Positions 1-8,329 of a stretch of 64,000 nucleotides of DNA are shown here, piece by piece. Numbering within the stretch: the stretch's first letter is position 1; each line of letters opens with the position of its first letter. Source of the stretch: Herbiconiux sp. (GTDB lineage Bacteria > Actinomycetota > Actinomycetes > Actinomycetales > Microbacteriaceae). The stretch is taken from NCBI RefSeq assembly GCF_023264895.1, contig NZ_JAHFUY010000018.1:31419-95418 (forward strand). The letters are read 5' to 3'. Under the pieces are notes generated by a model that searched no databases, was not told the DNA's origin, and saw only the letters and a program-made list of their open reading frames with translations. Made by a program: the position numbers and the translations under genes.

Positions 1-1
1 C

Positions 2-532
2 GAGTCGAGTCTCGCCGAGGTCACCGTCGAGGCCATCAGCGCCCGTGCTGATGTGACGAGCCGCACCTTCTTCAACTACTACGCCGGCAAGGAGGACGCG
101 GTTCTCGGCAACTCCCGCGCCTTCCCGCCACCCGACCTGCACGACCTCGCGCACACCCCCGGTGTGCCGATCGTCGACGCCGTGCTCGACGCCGTGCTCG
201 CCGAGTTCGACGCCTTCGATCTCGGCCGGCCCGACCTCGAGGAGCGCAAGCGCGCCATCCTGATCGAGAACCCGGACCTCTTGGCGCGGAGCTTCCGCAC
301 CCTCGGCGACATCGAGGAGAACCTGGCCCGGCAGGTGACCCGCGTCCTGACCGACGAGGGTCTCGTTCCGGAGGCCGAGCGCGAGAACCGCGCCTGGTCC
401 GTCGTCTTCCTCGTGGGGGCCGTGCTACGGCTCGCCCTCCGCAACTGGAGCCTCGACGCCGACACCACGCATCCCATCGCCCACCACATCACCGGAGCCC
501 GGCAGTCCCTGTTCGCCGCGGCCGGCCGCTGA
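2..532 (+). CDS. TetR-family regulator, 5' end outside window
   Basis: This is the C-terminal part of a TetR-type repressor; the start codon lies before the window. The open frame runs from base 2 and reads through the second half of a TetR helix-turn-helix, with the recognition-helix signature TSRTFFNYYAGKED at bases 53-94. About 145 residues of ligand-binding domain follow, ending in a conserved-looking RQSLFAA tail. The GTG at 53 is an internal valine, not a start. The MFS exporter begins 45 bp downstream on the same strand, so the two are probably co-transcribed and the regulator likely controls exporter expression in response to an exported compound. That regulatory link is inferred from gene order; the family call is firm. 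Confidence 0.88.
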   Translation, partial: ESSLAEVTVEAISARADVTSRTFFNYYAGKEDAVLGNSRAFPPPDLHDLAHTPGVPIVDAVLDAVLAEFDAFDLGRPDLEERKRAILIENPDLLARSFRTLGDIEENLARQVTRVLTDEGLVPEAERENRAWSVVFLVGAVLRLALRNWSLDADTTHPIAHHITGARQSLFAAAGR

Positions 533-577
533 TCGCCCGTTCCCCTCCCCTTCTCCCCCGACCCGCGAGGAACCCCC

Positions 578-2176
578 ATGTCAACCACCCCCAAGGCCGG
601 CACGCCCACCGGCTCCACCCCCGCCGTGTCAGGCGCCGCACCCGCACCGGCGGATCCGCCCAAGCTCGGCGCGAAGCAGGTCAACCTGATCTTCGCCGCG
701 CTGCTCGTGGCGATGCTGCTCTCGGCCCTCGACCAGACCATCCTCGGCACTGCGCTCCCCACCATCGTGGGCGAGCTCGACGGCGTCAACCACATGCTCT
801 GGGTGGCGACCGCCTACATCCTCGCGTCCACCGTCGTGATGCCGGTCTACGGCAAGGTCGGTGACCTGATCGGCCGCAAGTCGCTGTTCGTGATCGCGCT
901 CTCGATCTTCGTCTTCGGCTCGGTCGTGGGCGGTTTCGCGACCTCGATGGAGTGGCTCATCGCCGGGCGCGCCGTGCAGGGCCTCGGCGGCGGCGGGCTC
1001 ATGATCCTGTCTCAGGCGATCATCGCCGACGTCATCCCCGCCCGCCAGCGCGGCAAGTACATGGGCTTCGTGGGCGTGGTGTTCGGGCTCGCCTCGGTGG
1101 CCGGCCCCCTGCTCGGCGGGCTCTTCACCGACGTGCTGAGCTGGCGCCTCGCGTTCTGGATCAACGTGCCACTCGGCATCGCCGCGATCGTGGCCGCCGT
1201 CGTCTTCATCAAGCTGCCGAAGATCGAGAACCTCGTGCGGCCGAAGATCGACGTGGCCGGCATGGTCACCCTCGCGATCGCCGCCTCGGGCCTCGTGCTC
1301 ACCGCCTCGTGGGGCGGCACGGAGTACGACTGGAACTCCCCCGTGATCATCGGCCTCATCGTCGTGACCGTCATCGCCGCCGTGGCCTTCGTGCTGATCG
1401 AGCGCCGGAGCTCCGAGCCCGTCATCCCGATGTCGCTCTTCGCGAACCGCAACTTCACGCTCACCACCCTCGGCGGTCTCGCCATCGGCATCTCGATGTT
1501 CGGCGCGCTCGGCTACATGCCCACGTTCCTGCAGATCGTCAACAGCGTCAACGCCACCGAGTCGGGCTTCATGCTCCTCCCGATGCTCGCGGGCCTCATG
1601 ATCACGGGCATCGGCGGCGGCTTCCTGATCTCGAAGACGGGCCGCTACAAGTGGATGCCGATCGCCGGCACGATCGTGGTGGCGGTCGCCCTCGTGCTCT
1701 TCTCCACCATGCGGGCCGACACCCCGCTCTGGCTCATCCTCGGCTACCTCACCGTGCTCGGCCTCGGCATCGGGCTCGCCATGCAGGTGCTCGTGCTCAT
1801 CGTGCAGAACTCGGTGCCGCACAAGATGGTGGGAACGGCGACCGCGGGAAACAACTTCTTCCGCGAGATCGGCGCCTCGCTCGGGTCGGCCATCGTGGGC
1901 TCACTCTTCGTGGCGCGGCTCACCGAGCAGCTGAGCTCGCTCGGCAGCTCCGCGGGTGCTGCCGGTGGCGCGGTGCCGACCGACACCAACGCGCTCACTC
2001 CCGCGGCCATCAACGCGCTGCCGCCCGAGGTGCACACGATGATCGTGGAGGCCTACTCCAACGCTCTCAGCCCGGTCTACCTCTACCTCGTGCCGCTCAT
2101 GCTCGTGGCCGCGGTGCTGCTGTGCTTCGTCAAGGAGATCCCGCTCGAGACCACCGTGGTGCAGCAGGAGCACTGA
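578..2176 (+). CDS. DHA2-type MFS drug exporter (EmrB/QacA)
   Basis: A 532-residue, 14-helix major facilitator of the drug:H+ antiporter-2 family, acting in the cytoplasmic membrane to export toxic compounds. A proline/alanine-rich cytosolic tail of about 35 residues precedes helix 1. That helix carries the DHA2 signature LDQTILGTALP at residues 51-61. The loop 2-3 motif A, GKVGDLIGRKS, follows, and a glycine-rich motif C-like stretch (GLASVAGPLLGG) marks helix 5. The ATG start has a GAGG ribosome site about 7 bp upstream. It sits directly behind the TetR gene. The substrate cannot be read from the sequence. Confidence 0.95.
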   Translation: MSTTPKAGTPTGSTPAVSGAAPAPADPPKLGAKQVNLIFAALLVAMLLSALDQTILGTALPTIVGELDGVNHMLWVATAYILASTVVMPVYGKVGDLIGRKSLFVIALSIFVFGSVVGGFATSMEWLIAGRAVQGLGGGGLMILSQAIIADVIPARQRGKYMGFVGVVFGLASVAGPLLGGLFTDVLSWRLAFWINVPLGIAAIVAAVVFIKLPKIENLVRPKIDVAGMVTLAIAASGLVLTASWGGTEYDWNSPVIIGLIVVTVIAAVAFVLIERRSSEPVIPMSLFANRNFTLTTLGGLAIGISMFGALGYMPTFLQIVNSVNATESGFMLLPMLAGLMITGIGGGFLISKTGRYKWMPIAGTIVVAVALVLFSTMRADTPLWLILGYLTVLGLGIGLAMQVLVLIVQNSVPHKMVGTATAGNNFFREIGASLGSAIVGSLFVARLTEQLSSLGSSAGAAGGAVPTDTNALTPAAINALPPEVHTMIVEAYSNALSPVYLYLVPLMLVAAVLLCFVKEIPLETTVVQQEH

Positions 2177-2207
2177 GCCCGGCCGGTCGCCGGTCTCCGC
2201 TGACCGG

Positions 2208-2813
2208 TCAGGCGGATGCTCCATCGGGCGCGGTCCAGAACGGATCGCGCCCGATGAAGCCGGCCAGGCGCTGCTCGGTCGTGGCGTCCTCCGGCACGAC
2301 GATCCGCGGGCCGTACTGGCCCGACGCGCGGAGCATCTCGTCGAGGGGCGCCATGCCGGCCAGCAGCTGGGCCGCGTAGGCCTCGTCGAGGCCCGGCGCC
2401 TGGCCGGTCGCGGTGGCGAGATCCCAGGAGTGCATGAACACGTCGGCCGTGTAGAAGCGGTCGATCGCGTCGGCCAGCGGGAGGTCGCCCGTGTGCGGGT
2501 TGCGGAACATCCGCTCGGCCGTCTGCGGGTCGTCGAGCACGGCCTGCACCTGGGCGGCGTGCACGCGCCAGGCCTCGACCGGATCGTCGTCGACCGAGGG
2601 GCCCGCGAGCAGCACGATGTCGCTGCCGCCCGCGAGGAAGCCCGGGAACCAGGTGGTGAGATGGCGCACGACATCGCGGGCGGTCCAGCCCTCGACCGGG
2701 GCCGGGGCGTCCCAGGCCTCCGGATCGGCACCGACGGCGAGCGCTTCGAACGAGCCCGCCACCCTGCGGTGCCGGTCGGCGGGCGAGGCCGTGGTCACGT
2801 CGTCGGATGCCAT
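2208..2813 (-). CDS. TIGR03086-type mycothiol/DinB-fold protein
   Basis: A 201-residue cytosolic protein of the maleylpyruvate isomerase N-terminal/TIGR03086 class, a DinB-like four-helix fold found in mycothiol-producing actinobacteria. Visible hallmarks are the early GWTARDVVRHL segment with a metal-ligand histidine and the central TADVFMHSWDLA motif with a second histidine. Proteins of this class bind a divalent metal and many use mycothiol in thiol transfer or isomerisation, but the substrate here is unknown. The ATG at 2811-2813 is the first good start; the frame stays open upstream only as non-coding sequence. The gene is convergent with the exporter, leaving 31 bp between the two stops. 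Confidence 0.85.
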   Translation of the reverse strand: MASDDVTTASPADRHRRVAGSFEALAVGADPEAWDAPAPVEGWTARDVVRHLTTWFPGFLAGGSDIVLLAGPSVDDDPVEAWRVHAAQVQAVLDDPQTAERMFRNPHTGDLPLADAIDRFYTADVFMHSWDLATATGQAPGLDEAYAAQLLAGMAPLDEMLRASGQYGPRIVVPEDATTEQRLAGFIGRDPFWTAPDGASA

Positions 2814-2872
2814 GCCGACAGCGTAGCCACGACCTCGCGCCGTGTCAGGGGGACGTTCTCCGGCGCGTCCGC

Positions 2873-4165
2873 TCAGGCCGGTGCGGCGACCTCGCGCGGC
2901 AGGCGCTCGAACAGGCGGTCGAACACCGCGTGCCGGTCGAACTGCAGGGCGTACTCCCGCGCCTCCTCGGCCCAGCGGGCGCGCTGCTCCGCCGTCGTCT
3001 CGAGGATCGCGCGGTCGATGGCGGCCGCCACCGCATCCGGATCGTTCACCGGCACCACGATCGCGTGGTCGCCGATGGCCTCGCCGATGCCGCCCGTGAG
3101 CGTCGTGATGACGGGCCCGCCGCCCGCGAGCATCTTCTCGGCGAGCGCGATGCCGAAGGTCTCCACGAACTCCGGCCGCGGCTTCGACGGCAGCACGAAC
3201 GCGGCGCAGCCCGCCATGAGGAACGGCTTCTCGGCGTCGCCCACATCGTCGAGGAAGCGGATGCGGTGCGCGAGCGGCGACGCGGCGGCGAGCTCCTGCA
3301 GCGCGGCGGCCTGGGGCCCGCGCCCGGCGATCATGAGCGGCAGCTCGGTCTCCCGGCCCACCCGGCTGCGCTCGAAGCCGTGGATGAGGTCGTCGACGCC
3401 CTTCGCATCCGTGAGCCGGGAGAGGAAGAGGAGGTAGCCGTCGCGCTCGAGCCCGCGCGCGGCGAGCAGACGCTCCGTCTCGGCGTCGTCGAGCCCGAGG
3501 TACTGGGCGGCGTCGATGGCGGGGTACGAGATGCGGATGCGCTCGCGGCACTGCTCGGCGAAGCGCGTGCCGTGCTGGTCGTCGACCCGCTGCGCCTCCT
3601 CGATGATGAGGTCGCGGGTGTACTCCGAGACGGCCACGCAGTGGTCCTGGCTCAGGTAGCTCGAGAGGATGTGGGCGGCAGCTCCCAGCCGCCCCTCCTC
3701 GACGGCGGTGCGCACGACGTTGGTGACGTCGGAGCCGACGGCCTCGGCGATGGTCGTGACGTTCACGGGCAGCCCCGTGCCCTGCGCCGCCCGCACGGCG
3801 TCGGCCACCGCGAGGGTGTGCGGGCTGAGGTAGAGCGAGAGGGCCACGGTGGGCACGCCGTCGGTGAAGAGCTCCACGAGGCGGCCCGTGATGCCGGCGA
3901 CGTAGCGGCCGTCGGGAACCTTGTAGTCGCCCACGGGCGCGGGTCGCTCCACGATGATGCCCGGGCTGTAGGGCAGCACGGAGTCGGCGGGCTTCAGCGG
4001 CAGGCCGGCAGCCTCGAGGCGCTCGAGCGGCCAGGTGACGATGCGCACCTCGTCGAAGCCGCGCACGAGGGCGGTCTCGGCGAGGTTGCGGCCCTCGACG
4101 GAGTGCCCGCAGATGACGGGATCGGCGCGGTTGATGATGACGAGGCGCTTGCGGATCGAGGTCAC
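2873..4165 (-). CDS. GT4-type glycosyltransferase
   Basis: A 430-residue retaining glycosyltransferase of the GT-B fold, family GT4-like. The N-terminal half carries the acceptor domain. The C-terminal half begins near LFLSRLTDAKGVDDLI, followed by the donor-binding strand LMIAGRGP. The E-x7-E motif lies in VETFGIALAE, followed by GGGPVITT and GIGEAIGD. The GTG start (4163-4165) overlaps the TGA of the upstream GH92 gene as GTGA, so the two are translationally coupled. No signal peptide or membrane span is seen, so it acts in the cytosol. Sugar donor and acceptor are unknown. Its partner, an alpha-mannosidase, suggests mannose-containing glycans or glycosides, which is inference. Confidence 0.88.
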   Translation of the reverse strand: MTSIRKRLVIINRADPVICGHSVEGRNLAETALVRGFDEVRIVTWPLERLEAAGLPLKPADSVLPYSPGIIVERPAPVGDYKVPDGRYVAGITGRLVELFTDGVPTVALSLYLSPHTLAVADAVRAAQGTGLPVNVTTIAEAVGSDVTNVVRTAVEEGRLGAAAHILSSYLSQDHCVAVSEYTRDLIIEEAQRVDDQHGTRFAEQCRERIRISYPAIDAAQYLGLDDAETERLLAARGLERDGYLLFLSRLTDAKGVDDLIHGFERSRVGRETELPLMIAGRGPQAAALQELAAASPLAHRIRFLDDVGDAEKPFLMAGCAAFVLPSKPRPEFVETFGIALAEKMLAGGGPVITTLTGGIGEAIGDHAIVVPVNDPDAVAAAIDRAILETTAEQRARWAEEAREYALQFDRHAVFDRLFERLPREVAAPA

Positions 4166-6552
4166 AGGGTGTCTCCTTCGCTCGGAGGCGTGTCGGGGTT
4201 GTCGGGGGCGGCGGTGCGGGCGTCGGCGTCTTCCGGCTCCGGATCGGGGACGGCCACTGTGGGCGAGGCGGTGTCGGTGATGATGACGTCGGGCTCGGGG
4301 GCCGCGGCCTCCGGATGCGCCGTGAGCATCTCGTCGTCGGCCGGCCACGGGGCGGCCCCGCTGGGTCGACTGGAGGGCGGCACGTCGACGGTCCCCCACG
4401 CGCTCGGCCGGGGACCGAGCTCGAGCACGAGCTCACCGCCGGCGTGCAGCTCGGTGCCGTGGATCCAGGTGCGCTCGAGCGGCTCGCCGTTCAGCCACGC
4501 GGCCTGCACGTACTGCGCGGGACCGCCCGCGACCGGTTCCACGAAGCCGCGGGTGCGCATCCGGAACTCGCCGCCGGCGACCGCGAGGCGCGACTCGGCG
4601 AAGGAGGGGGCGTTGACGAGCACGATGCTCTGCCCGGCCACGGGGAAGAGGCCGAGCGAGGCCCAGACGTACCAGGAGCTCAGGCCGCCGGAGTCGTCGT
4701 TGCCCGGGAGGCCGCCGCGGCCCACGCCGAACTGCTGCAGCACGATGTCGTGCACGACCTCGGCCGTGCGGTCCGGGCGGCCGGCGTAGTGGTAGGCCCA
4801 CGGCGCCTCCATGTCGGGCTCGTTGTTGAGCCCCTCGAAGCGCCCGAGGGCGTAGCCGGCCGCGAGCTCGTCGGCGGGCGGCTTGTTGCCCGGCTGCACC
4901 ACCGCATCCGCCCCGTAGCCGAAGAAGGCGTCGAGCTGGGCGATGAAGCGCTCGCGGCCGCCGCTCACCGCGATGCGGCCGGCCATGTCGTGCTGCAGCC
5001 GGAACGAGTAGTTGTAGCGGCTGCCCTCGTAGTACGTGCTGTCCTTGAGGAGGCCCGACTCGGGGTCGTAGGCGTTGACCCAGCGCTCGGCGAGCTCCTC
5101 GAACTGGGCGGCGAGCGCCCGGTCGCCCACGTGGCGGGCGACCTTGGCCGTGCACCAGTAGCCGAAGGCGATGTCGAGGGTGTGGCTGATCGGATGCGCC
5201 TCGCCGCGCAGCAGGTACTCCTCGCCGTAGGTGCGGCGCAGGTCGTCGCTCATGTGCACGAGTGCCCAGTCCCAGTCGATGCCCTCCACGCCGAGCTGGC
5301 AGAGGTCGGCGAGGAACGTGTGCGCGAGGGCGCTCGCCTGCCGCGAGAAGCGGTCGCCGCCGCGGGCGAGCCGGTAGCCGATCGGGAAGTTGCCCTCCTC
5401 CTCGCAGATGGTGAGCAGAGCGTTCGCGAGCTCGACGGCCTTCTCGGGCTGCACGGCCGTGAGCAGGGGCAGCTGGGTGCGGTAGATGTCCCACATCGTG
5501 GCGATGTCGAAGGCGAACGGTCCCTCGCTCGGCCAGAACGGGCTCTCCGACTCGGCGAAGCTCGGCTTGATGAGCGAGTGGTAGAGCGCCGTGCGGAACA
5601 CGGTGCTGCGCTCGGCCGACGGGGTGTCGATGGCGATGGTCTTGAGGTGCTTGCGCCAGGTCTTCTGGGTGCGCTGGCGCCGCGCCTCGAAGCGGGCGGG
5701 GCCGGGGCCGCAGTCGTGGCGGAGGTTCTCCTCGGCCTGCTCGACGCCTCGCAGCGAGAAGCCGATGCGGAGCTCGATGGTCTGGCCGGCCCCGCTCGGG
5801 CCCGCCCACATGAGGCCGAAGGGGCGGAGGGTCGTGGGGCGGATGTGGTCGAAGTCGAGCCGGGTGCCGCCCGGCATGAGTCGCCGGTCGTACCAGAGCA
5901 TCTGCCGCCACTGCGGGGTGTCGCACTCGACGTGCACGGCGATGGGGGCGCCCTCGGCCACGATCTCGCCGCGGGCGACGCCGGGCTCCACGGTCTCGAG
6001 GTGGGCGCGCAGGGGGATGGTGGAGCCGTAGGGGATGCCGAGGCCGCCCATCGAGAAGTCGATCACGATGCGGGCGTTCGAGTGCTTCGGGAAGGTGTAC
6101 CGGTGCACCGCGCTCTTCGGGCCGACCGTGATCTCGGCGCGCACGCCGGAGTCGAGGGTGGCGGCGTAGTAGCCGGGCTCGGCGCTCTCGTCCGAGAGGT
6201 CCCAGGTGCGGCCGAGCACGTCGAGCGGCTCGATCATGGGGGTGACCCGGAAGTAGTTGTAGTACTTGCGGATGGCTCCCGTGCCCGACTGCTGGAAGTG
6301 CGTGAAGCCGCTCGCGAGCTGCCGGTCGTGGATGGTGCTCGGGATGCCCTCGAGGCTGAGGTCGTAGCGACCGTAGCCGGTGGGGTACGCGCCCGAGTAG
6401 GAGCAGGCCGAGACCATGCCGAGGGGGTAGGTGGCGCCCGGGTGGGTGTTGCCGATCTGGGGCTTCGGCCACCACCAGGTGGCGGCGAGGCCGGACTGGG
6501 GCGGGAGGGCCGTGACGTCGGTGCCGATGAAGGGGTCGACCTGGTCGATCAT
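4162..6552 (-). CDS. GH92 family alpha-mannosidase
   Basis: A 796-residue glycoside hydrolase family 92 enzyme; the family comprises Ca2+-dependent, inverting exo-alpha-mannosidases. It starts with the family-typical DPFIGTD segment and shows GNTHPGATYPLGM early. GLNNEPDMEAPWAYHYAG follows near residue 585, where the NEP glutamate is the expected general acid. GNDDSGGLSSWYVWASLG comes near residue 625, with the paired aspartates expected to supply the base. The ATG at 6550-6552 has a strong AAGGAAGGAG ribosome site. Most family members are exported, but no signal peptide is visible, so this one appears cytosolic. The last 75 or so residues are a Pro/Asp/Glu-rich tail. It is coupled by a GTGA overlap to the GT4 gene. 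Confidence 0.93.
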   Translation of the reverse strand: MIDQVDPFIGTDVTALPPQSGLAATWWWPKPQIGNTHPGATYPLGMVSACSYSGAYPTGYGRYDLSLEGIPSTIHDRQLASGFTHFQQSGTGAIRKYYNYFRVTPMIEPLDVLGRTWDLSDESAEPGYYAATLDSGVRAEITVGPKSAVHRYTFPKHSNARIVIDFSMGGLGIPYGSTIPLRAHLETVEPGVARGEIVAEGAPIAVHVECDTPQWRQMLWYDRRLMPGGTRLDFDHIRPTTLRPFGLMWAGPSGAGQTIELRIGFSLRGVEQAEENLRHDCGPGPARFEARRQRTQKTWRKHLKTIAIDTPSAERSTVFRTALYHSLIKPSFAESESPFWPSEGPFAFDIATMWDIYRTQLPLLTAVQPEKAVELANALLTICEEEGNFPIGYRLARGGDRFSRQASALAHTFLADLCQLGVEGIDWDWALVHMSDDLRRTYGEEYLLRGEAHPISHTLDIAFGYWCTAKVARHVGDRALAAQFEELAERWVNAYDPESGLLKDSTYYEGSRYNYSFRLQHDMAGRIAVSGGRERFIAQLDAFFGYGADAVVQPGNKPPADELAAGYALGRFEGLNNEPDMEAPWAYHYAGRPDRTAEVVHDIVLQQFGVGRGGLPGNDDSGGLSSWYVWASLGLFPVAGQSIVLVNAPSFAESRLAVAGGEFRMRTRGFVEPVAGGPAQYVQAAWLNGEPLERTWIHGTELHAGGELVLELGPRPSAWGTVDVPPSSRPSGAAPWPADDEMLTAHPEAAAPEPDVIITDTASPTVAVPDPEPEDADARTAAPDNPDTPPSEGDTL

Positions 6553-6734
6553 GCGGGGGCTCCTTCCTTCATGGGCTGCGGCGTGACGGCGGTCGGTGCG
6601 AGCGTCGCTGTGGTTGTGGTCGCTGTGGCCGTGGCCGTCGCTGGAGAGTACGCACGGTCGGGTGCGCACGGGTGAACACGGGGTGAATGGCGGGGGCGGG
6701 GCTGCATGCTTCTCCTCGGCTCGGGTGGGTGGGG

Positions 6735-7313
6735 CTACGGGGGCGGGGCGGTGAGCAGGTCGGCGCGCTCGGCGAGGTAGGGCTCGAGCGGCGCGAAGGC
6801 GGTGCTGCCGGGCTGTAGGTTCCAGCGCACGAGCACGGTGCCGTCGGGGGCGAGGGCGAGGAGGTGGGCGGCGGCGGCGGGCGCGCTCGTGGCGGGGCCC
6901 GGTCTCGTCGGGTCGGTGCTCCGGATGCTGGCCGCATCCGTTGCCACCGGGGTCGTGTCGAAGTTGACGGTGTCGCCGTCGGCGAACTTCGCCTGGAAGG
7001 CGGCGCGCCGGTGATCGCGGCGGATCTCGGCGCGCTCGGACTGGTTCGTGACGCGACCGGGGTCGACGGCGCGCGTGATGGTGCCGATGGTGTGGAGGCC
7101 GCCGCTCTCATCCAGGAGCAGCACGCCGAGGCGCCACACCCGCCCCTTGGCGACCATCACGGGCCCGCGGGCGATGCCCAGGATCGGCTTCCGCGCCCGG
7201 TACTCGGCGAGCGCCTCGGTGCGGGCGCCGGATGCCTGCAGCTTCTGCACGGCGCCCCGCAGGATCTGCTGCACCCGCTCCTCGAGAGCCCCGTCGCCCA
7301 TCCCGCCGTCCAT
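6735..7313 (-). CDS. hypothetical protein, 192 aa
   Basis: I do not recognise this family. It is a soluble-looking protein with no signal peptide. A helical N-terminus (ALEERVQQILRGAVQKLQ) is followed by a beta-rich middle (PVMVAKGRVWRLGVLLLD, GLHTIGTITRA) and a charged helix rich in arginine. An alanine/threonine/proline linker comes next, and the C-terminal segment reads LVRWNLQPGSTAFAPLEPYL. The ATG at 7311-7313 is used; an internal ATG four codons later is an alternative. It stands alone, with 182 bp to the GH92 start and 35 bp after the preceding membrane gene. High third-position GC and a long open frame support it as real. Confidence 0.7.
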   Translation of the reverse strand: MDGGMGDGALEERVQQILRGAVQKLQASGARTEALAEYRARKPILGIARGPVMVAKGRVWRLGVLLLDESGGLHTIGTITRAVDPGRVTNQSERAEIRRDHRRAAFQAKFADGDTVNFDTTPVATDAASIRSTDPTRPGPATSAPAAAAHLLALAPDGTVLVRWNLQPGSTAFAPLEPYLAERADLLTAPPP

Positions 7314-7348
7314 ACCCAGACGCTACCCGGCCGCGTATGTCGCCCGTG

Positions 7349-7834
7349 TTACGAGTTCCTGCCGAGTGGTCGTCTGGCATCTCGCATGTCTGCGTAGACA
7401 TCCAGAAGGATCACGCCGCCCACGATGGCGAGCGAGCACTGAAGTGACAGGACGACCGCCTCGGGGTCACCTGTCGTCCACGCCGCCATGCACCAGACTG
7501 TCGCGGCGACCGGCGGGATCGCGACGAGCGAGACGAACGCCGCGCGCCCCAGCCCCAGTGGACGGACCACGGCCATCCCGACCGCGATGAGGCCACCCGC
7601 GAGAGCCCCCGATGCTTGGCCGACGACCCAGGAGCCGAGGAGCGAGAGGATCAGAGTGACCTCATTCCCCGTCGACGCCAGCGCAGGATCCGACGCGAGC
7701 GTCAGGGCTGTCAGGTAGACGACGCCGTGCAGAACACCCGTGATGCCTCCGGCTGCCGCGCCGGCCGGTGGTGCGATGAGAATCGCGGCGAGGGGAGCAC
7801 ACGGGCGCCGGGATGGAGTGCTGGAGGTCTTCAC
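7349..7834 (-). CDS. small polytopic membrane protein
   Basis: A 161-residue integral membrane protein with four predicted hydrophobic spans (around residues 14-45, 62-90, 95-118 and 128-150). Many small residues (Ala, Gly) line the spans. The start is GTG at 7832-7834, 12 bp after the stop of the preceding membrane gene, with only a weak ribosome site. It is the last gene of a three-gene unit: exported protein, membrane protein, membrane protein. It resembles its neighbour (7847-8329) in length, spacing of spans and Gly/Ala pattern, so the two may be diverged duplicates. No function can be assigned; a partner role for the exported protein is speculation. Confidence 0.72.
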   Translation of the reverse strand: MKTSSTPSRRPCAPLAAILIAPPAGAAAGGITGVLHGVVYLTALTLASDPALASTGNEVTLILSLLGSWVVGQASGALAGGLIAVGMAVVRPLGLGRAAFVSLVAIPPVAATVWCMAAWTTGDPEAVVLSLQCSLAIVGGVILLDVYADMRDARRPLGRNS

Positions 7835-7846
7835 GAGACGATTATT

Positions 7847-8329
7847 TCATGACGAATGATCACTTCTGCGCCAGGCCGGCGTGAACCAGAGCACGACGGT
7901 GAGCCCACCTCCCGCTTCCACTCCGGCCCACACCGCCAGGACAGCGATCTCGCTGATCTCGATTCCGGCGGCACCGAGGCCCGCCATGATCGACAGCGTC
8001 GTGACGACTCCCCCGACCACCGCGGGGATGAGGATCCGCTGGACCACGAGGAGTACGAGAGAGACGACGATGGCCACGAGGCTGCCGATGATCAACCCCG
8101 ACGCCGCGCCCGCCACAGCGCCGATCACGACTCCGTGGAGAAGGAGCCCGCCGATCCCCGACAGCGCCCGAGTGGGATCAGCGAAGGAGTTGGTGGCGAC
8201 GGTGATGACGCCGAACCCGATGCCGGTGCCGAAACCGAGGACGACACCGCCGGGAATCGAGAGGAAGGGGCTGAACCCCGGGATGGGACGGGCACCGGAC
8301 AGCGCCCGCCCCTCGTTCCCAGAGTTCAC
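7847..8329 (-). CDS. small polytopic membrane protein
   Basis: A 160-residue membrane protein with about four spans rich in Gly, Ala, Val and Ile, beginning with GGVVLGFGTGIGFGVIT. The frame is open much further upstream, but the GTG at 8327-8329 overlaps the TGA of the upstream exported-protein gene as GTGA. That coupling is the best reason to choose this start. The C-terminus ends in a short charged tail (RRSDHSS). The 5' gene encodes a secreted protein and the 3' gene a similar membrane protein, so all three are probably made together. The family is unknown to me. Confidence 0.75.
   Translation of the reverse strand: MNSGNEGRALSGARPIPGFSPFLSIPGGVVLGFGTGIGFGVITVATNSFADPTRALSGIGGLLLHGVVIGAVAGAASGLIIGSLVAIVVSLVLLVVQRILIPAVVGGVVTTLSIMAGLGAAGIEISEIAVLAVWAGVEAGGGLTVVLWFTPAWRRSDHSS

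Noticed and set aside
2177..2207. CCGGTC/GACCGG hairpin between the exporter and the convergent DinB-like gene
   Set aside because: Six-base arms in 70 percent GC DNA are expected by chance and there is no T-tract.
6590..6650. GTGG/CGCTGTGG-rich imperfect repeats upstream of GH92
   Set aside because: The units are short and irregular; I could not define a repeat period or operator.
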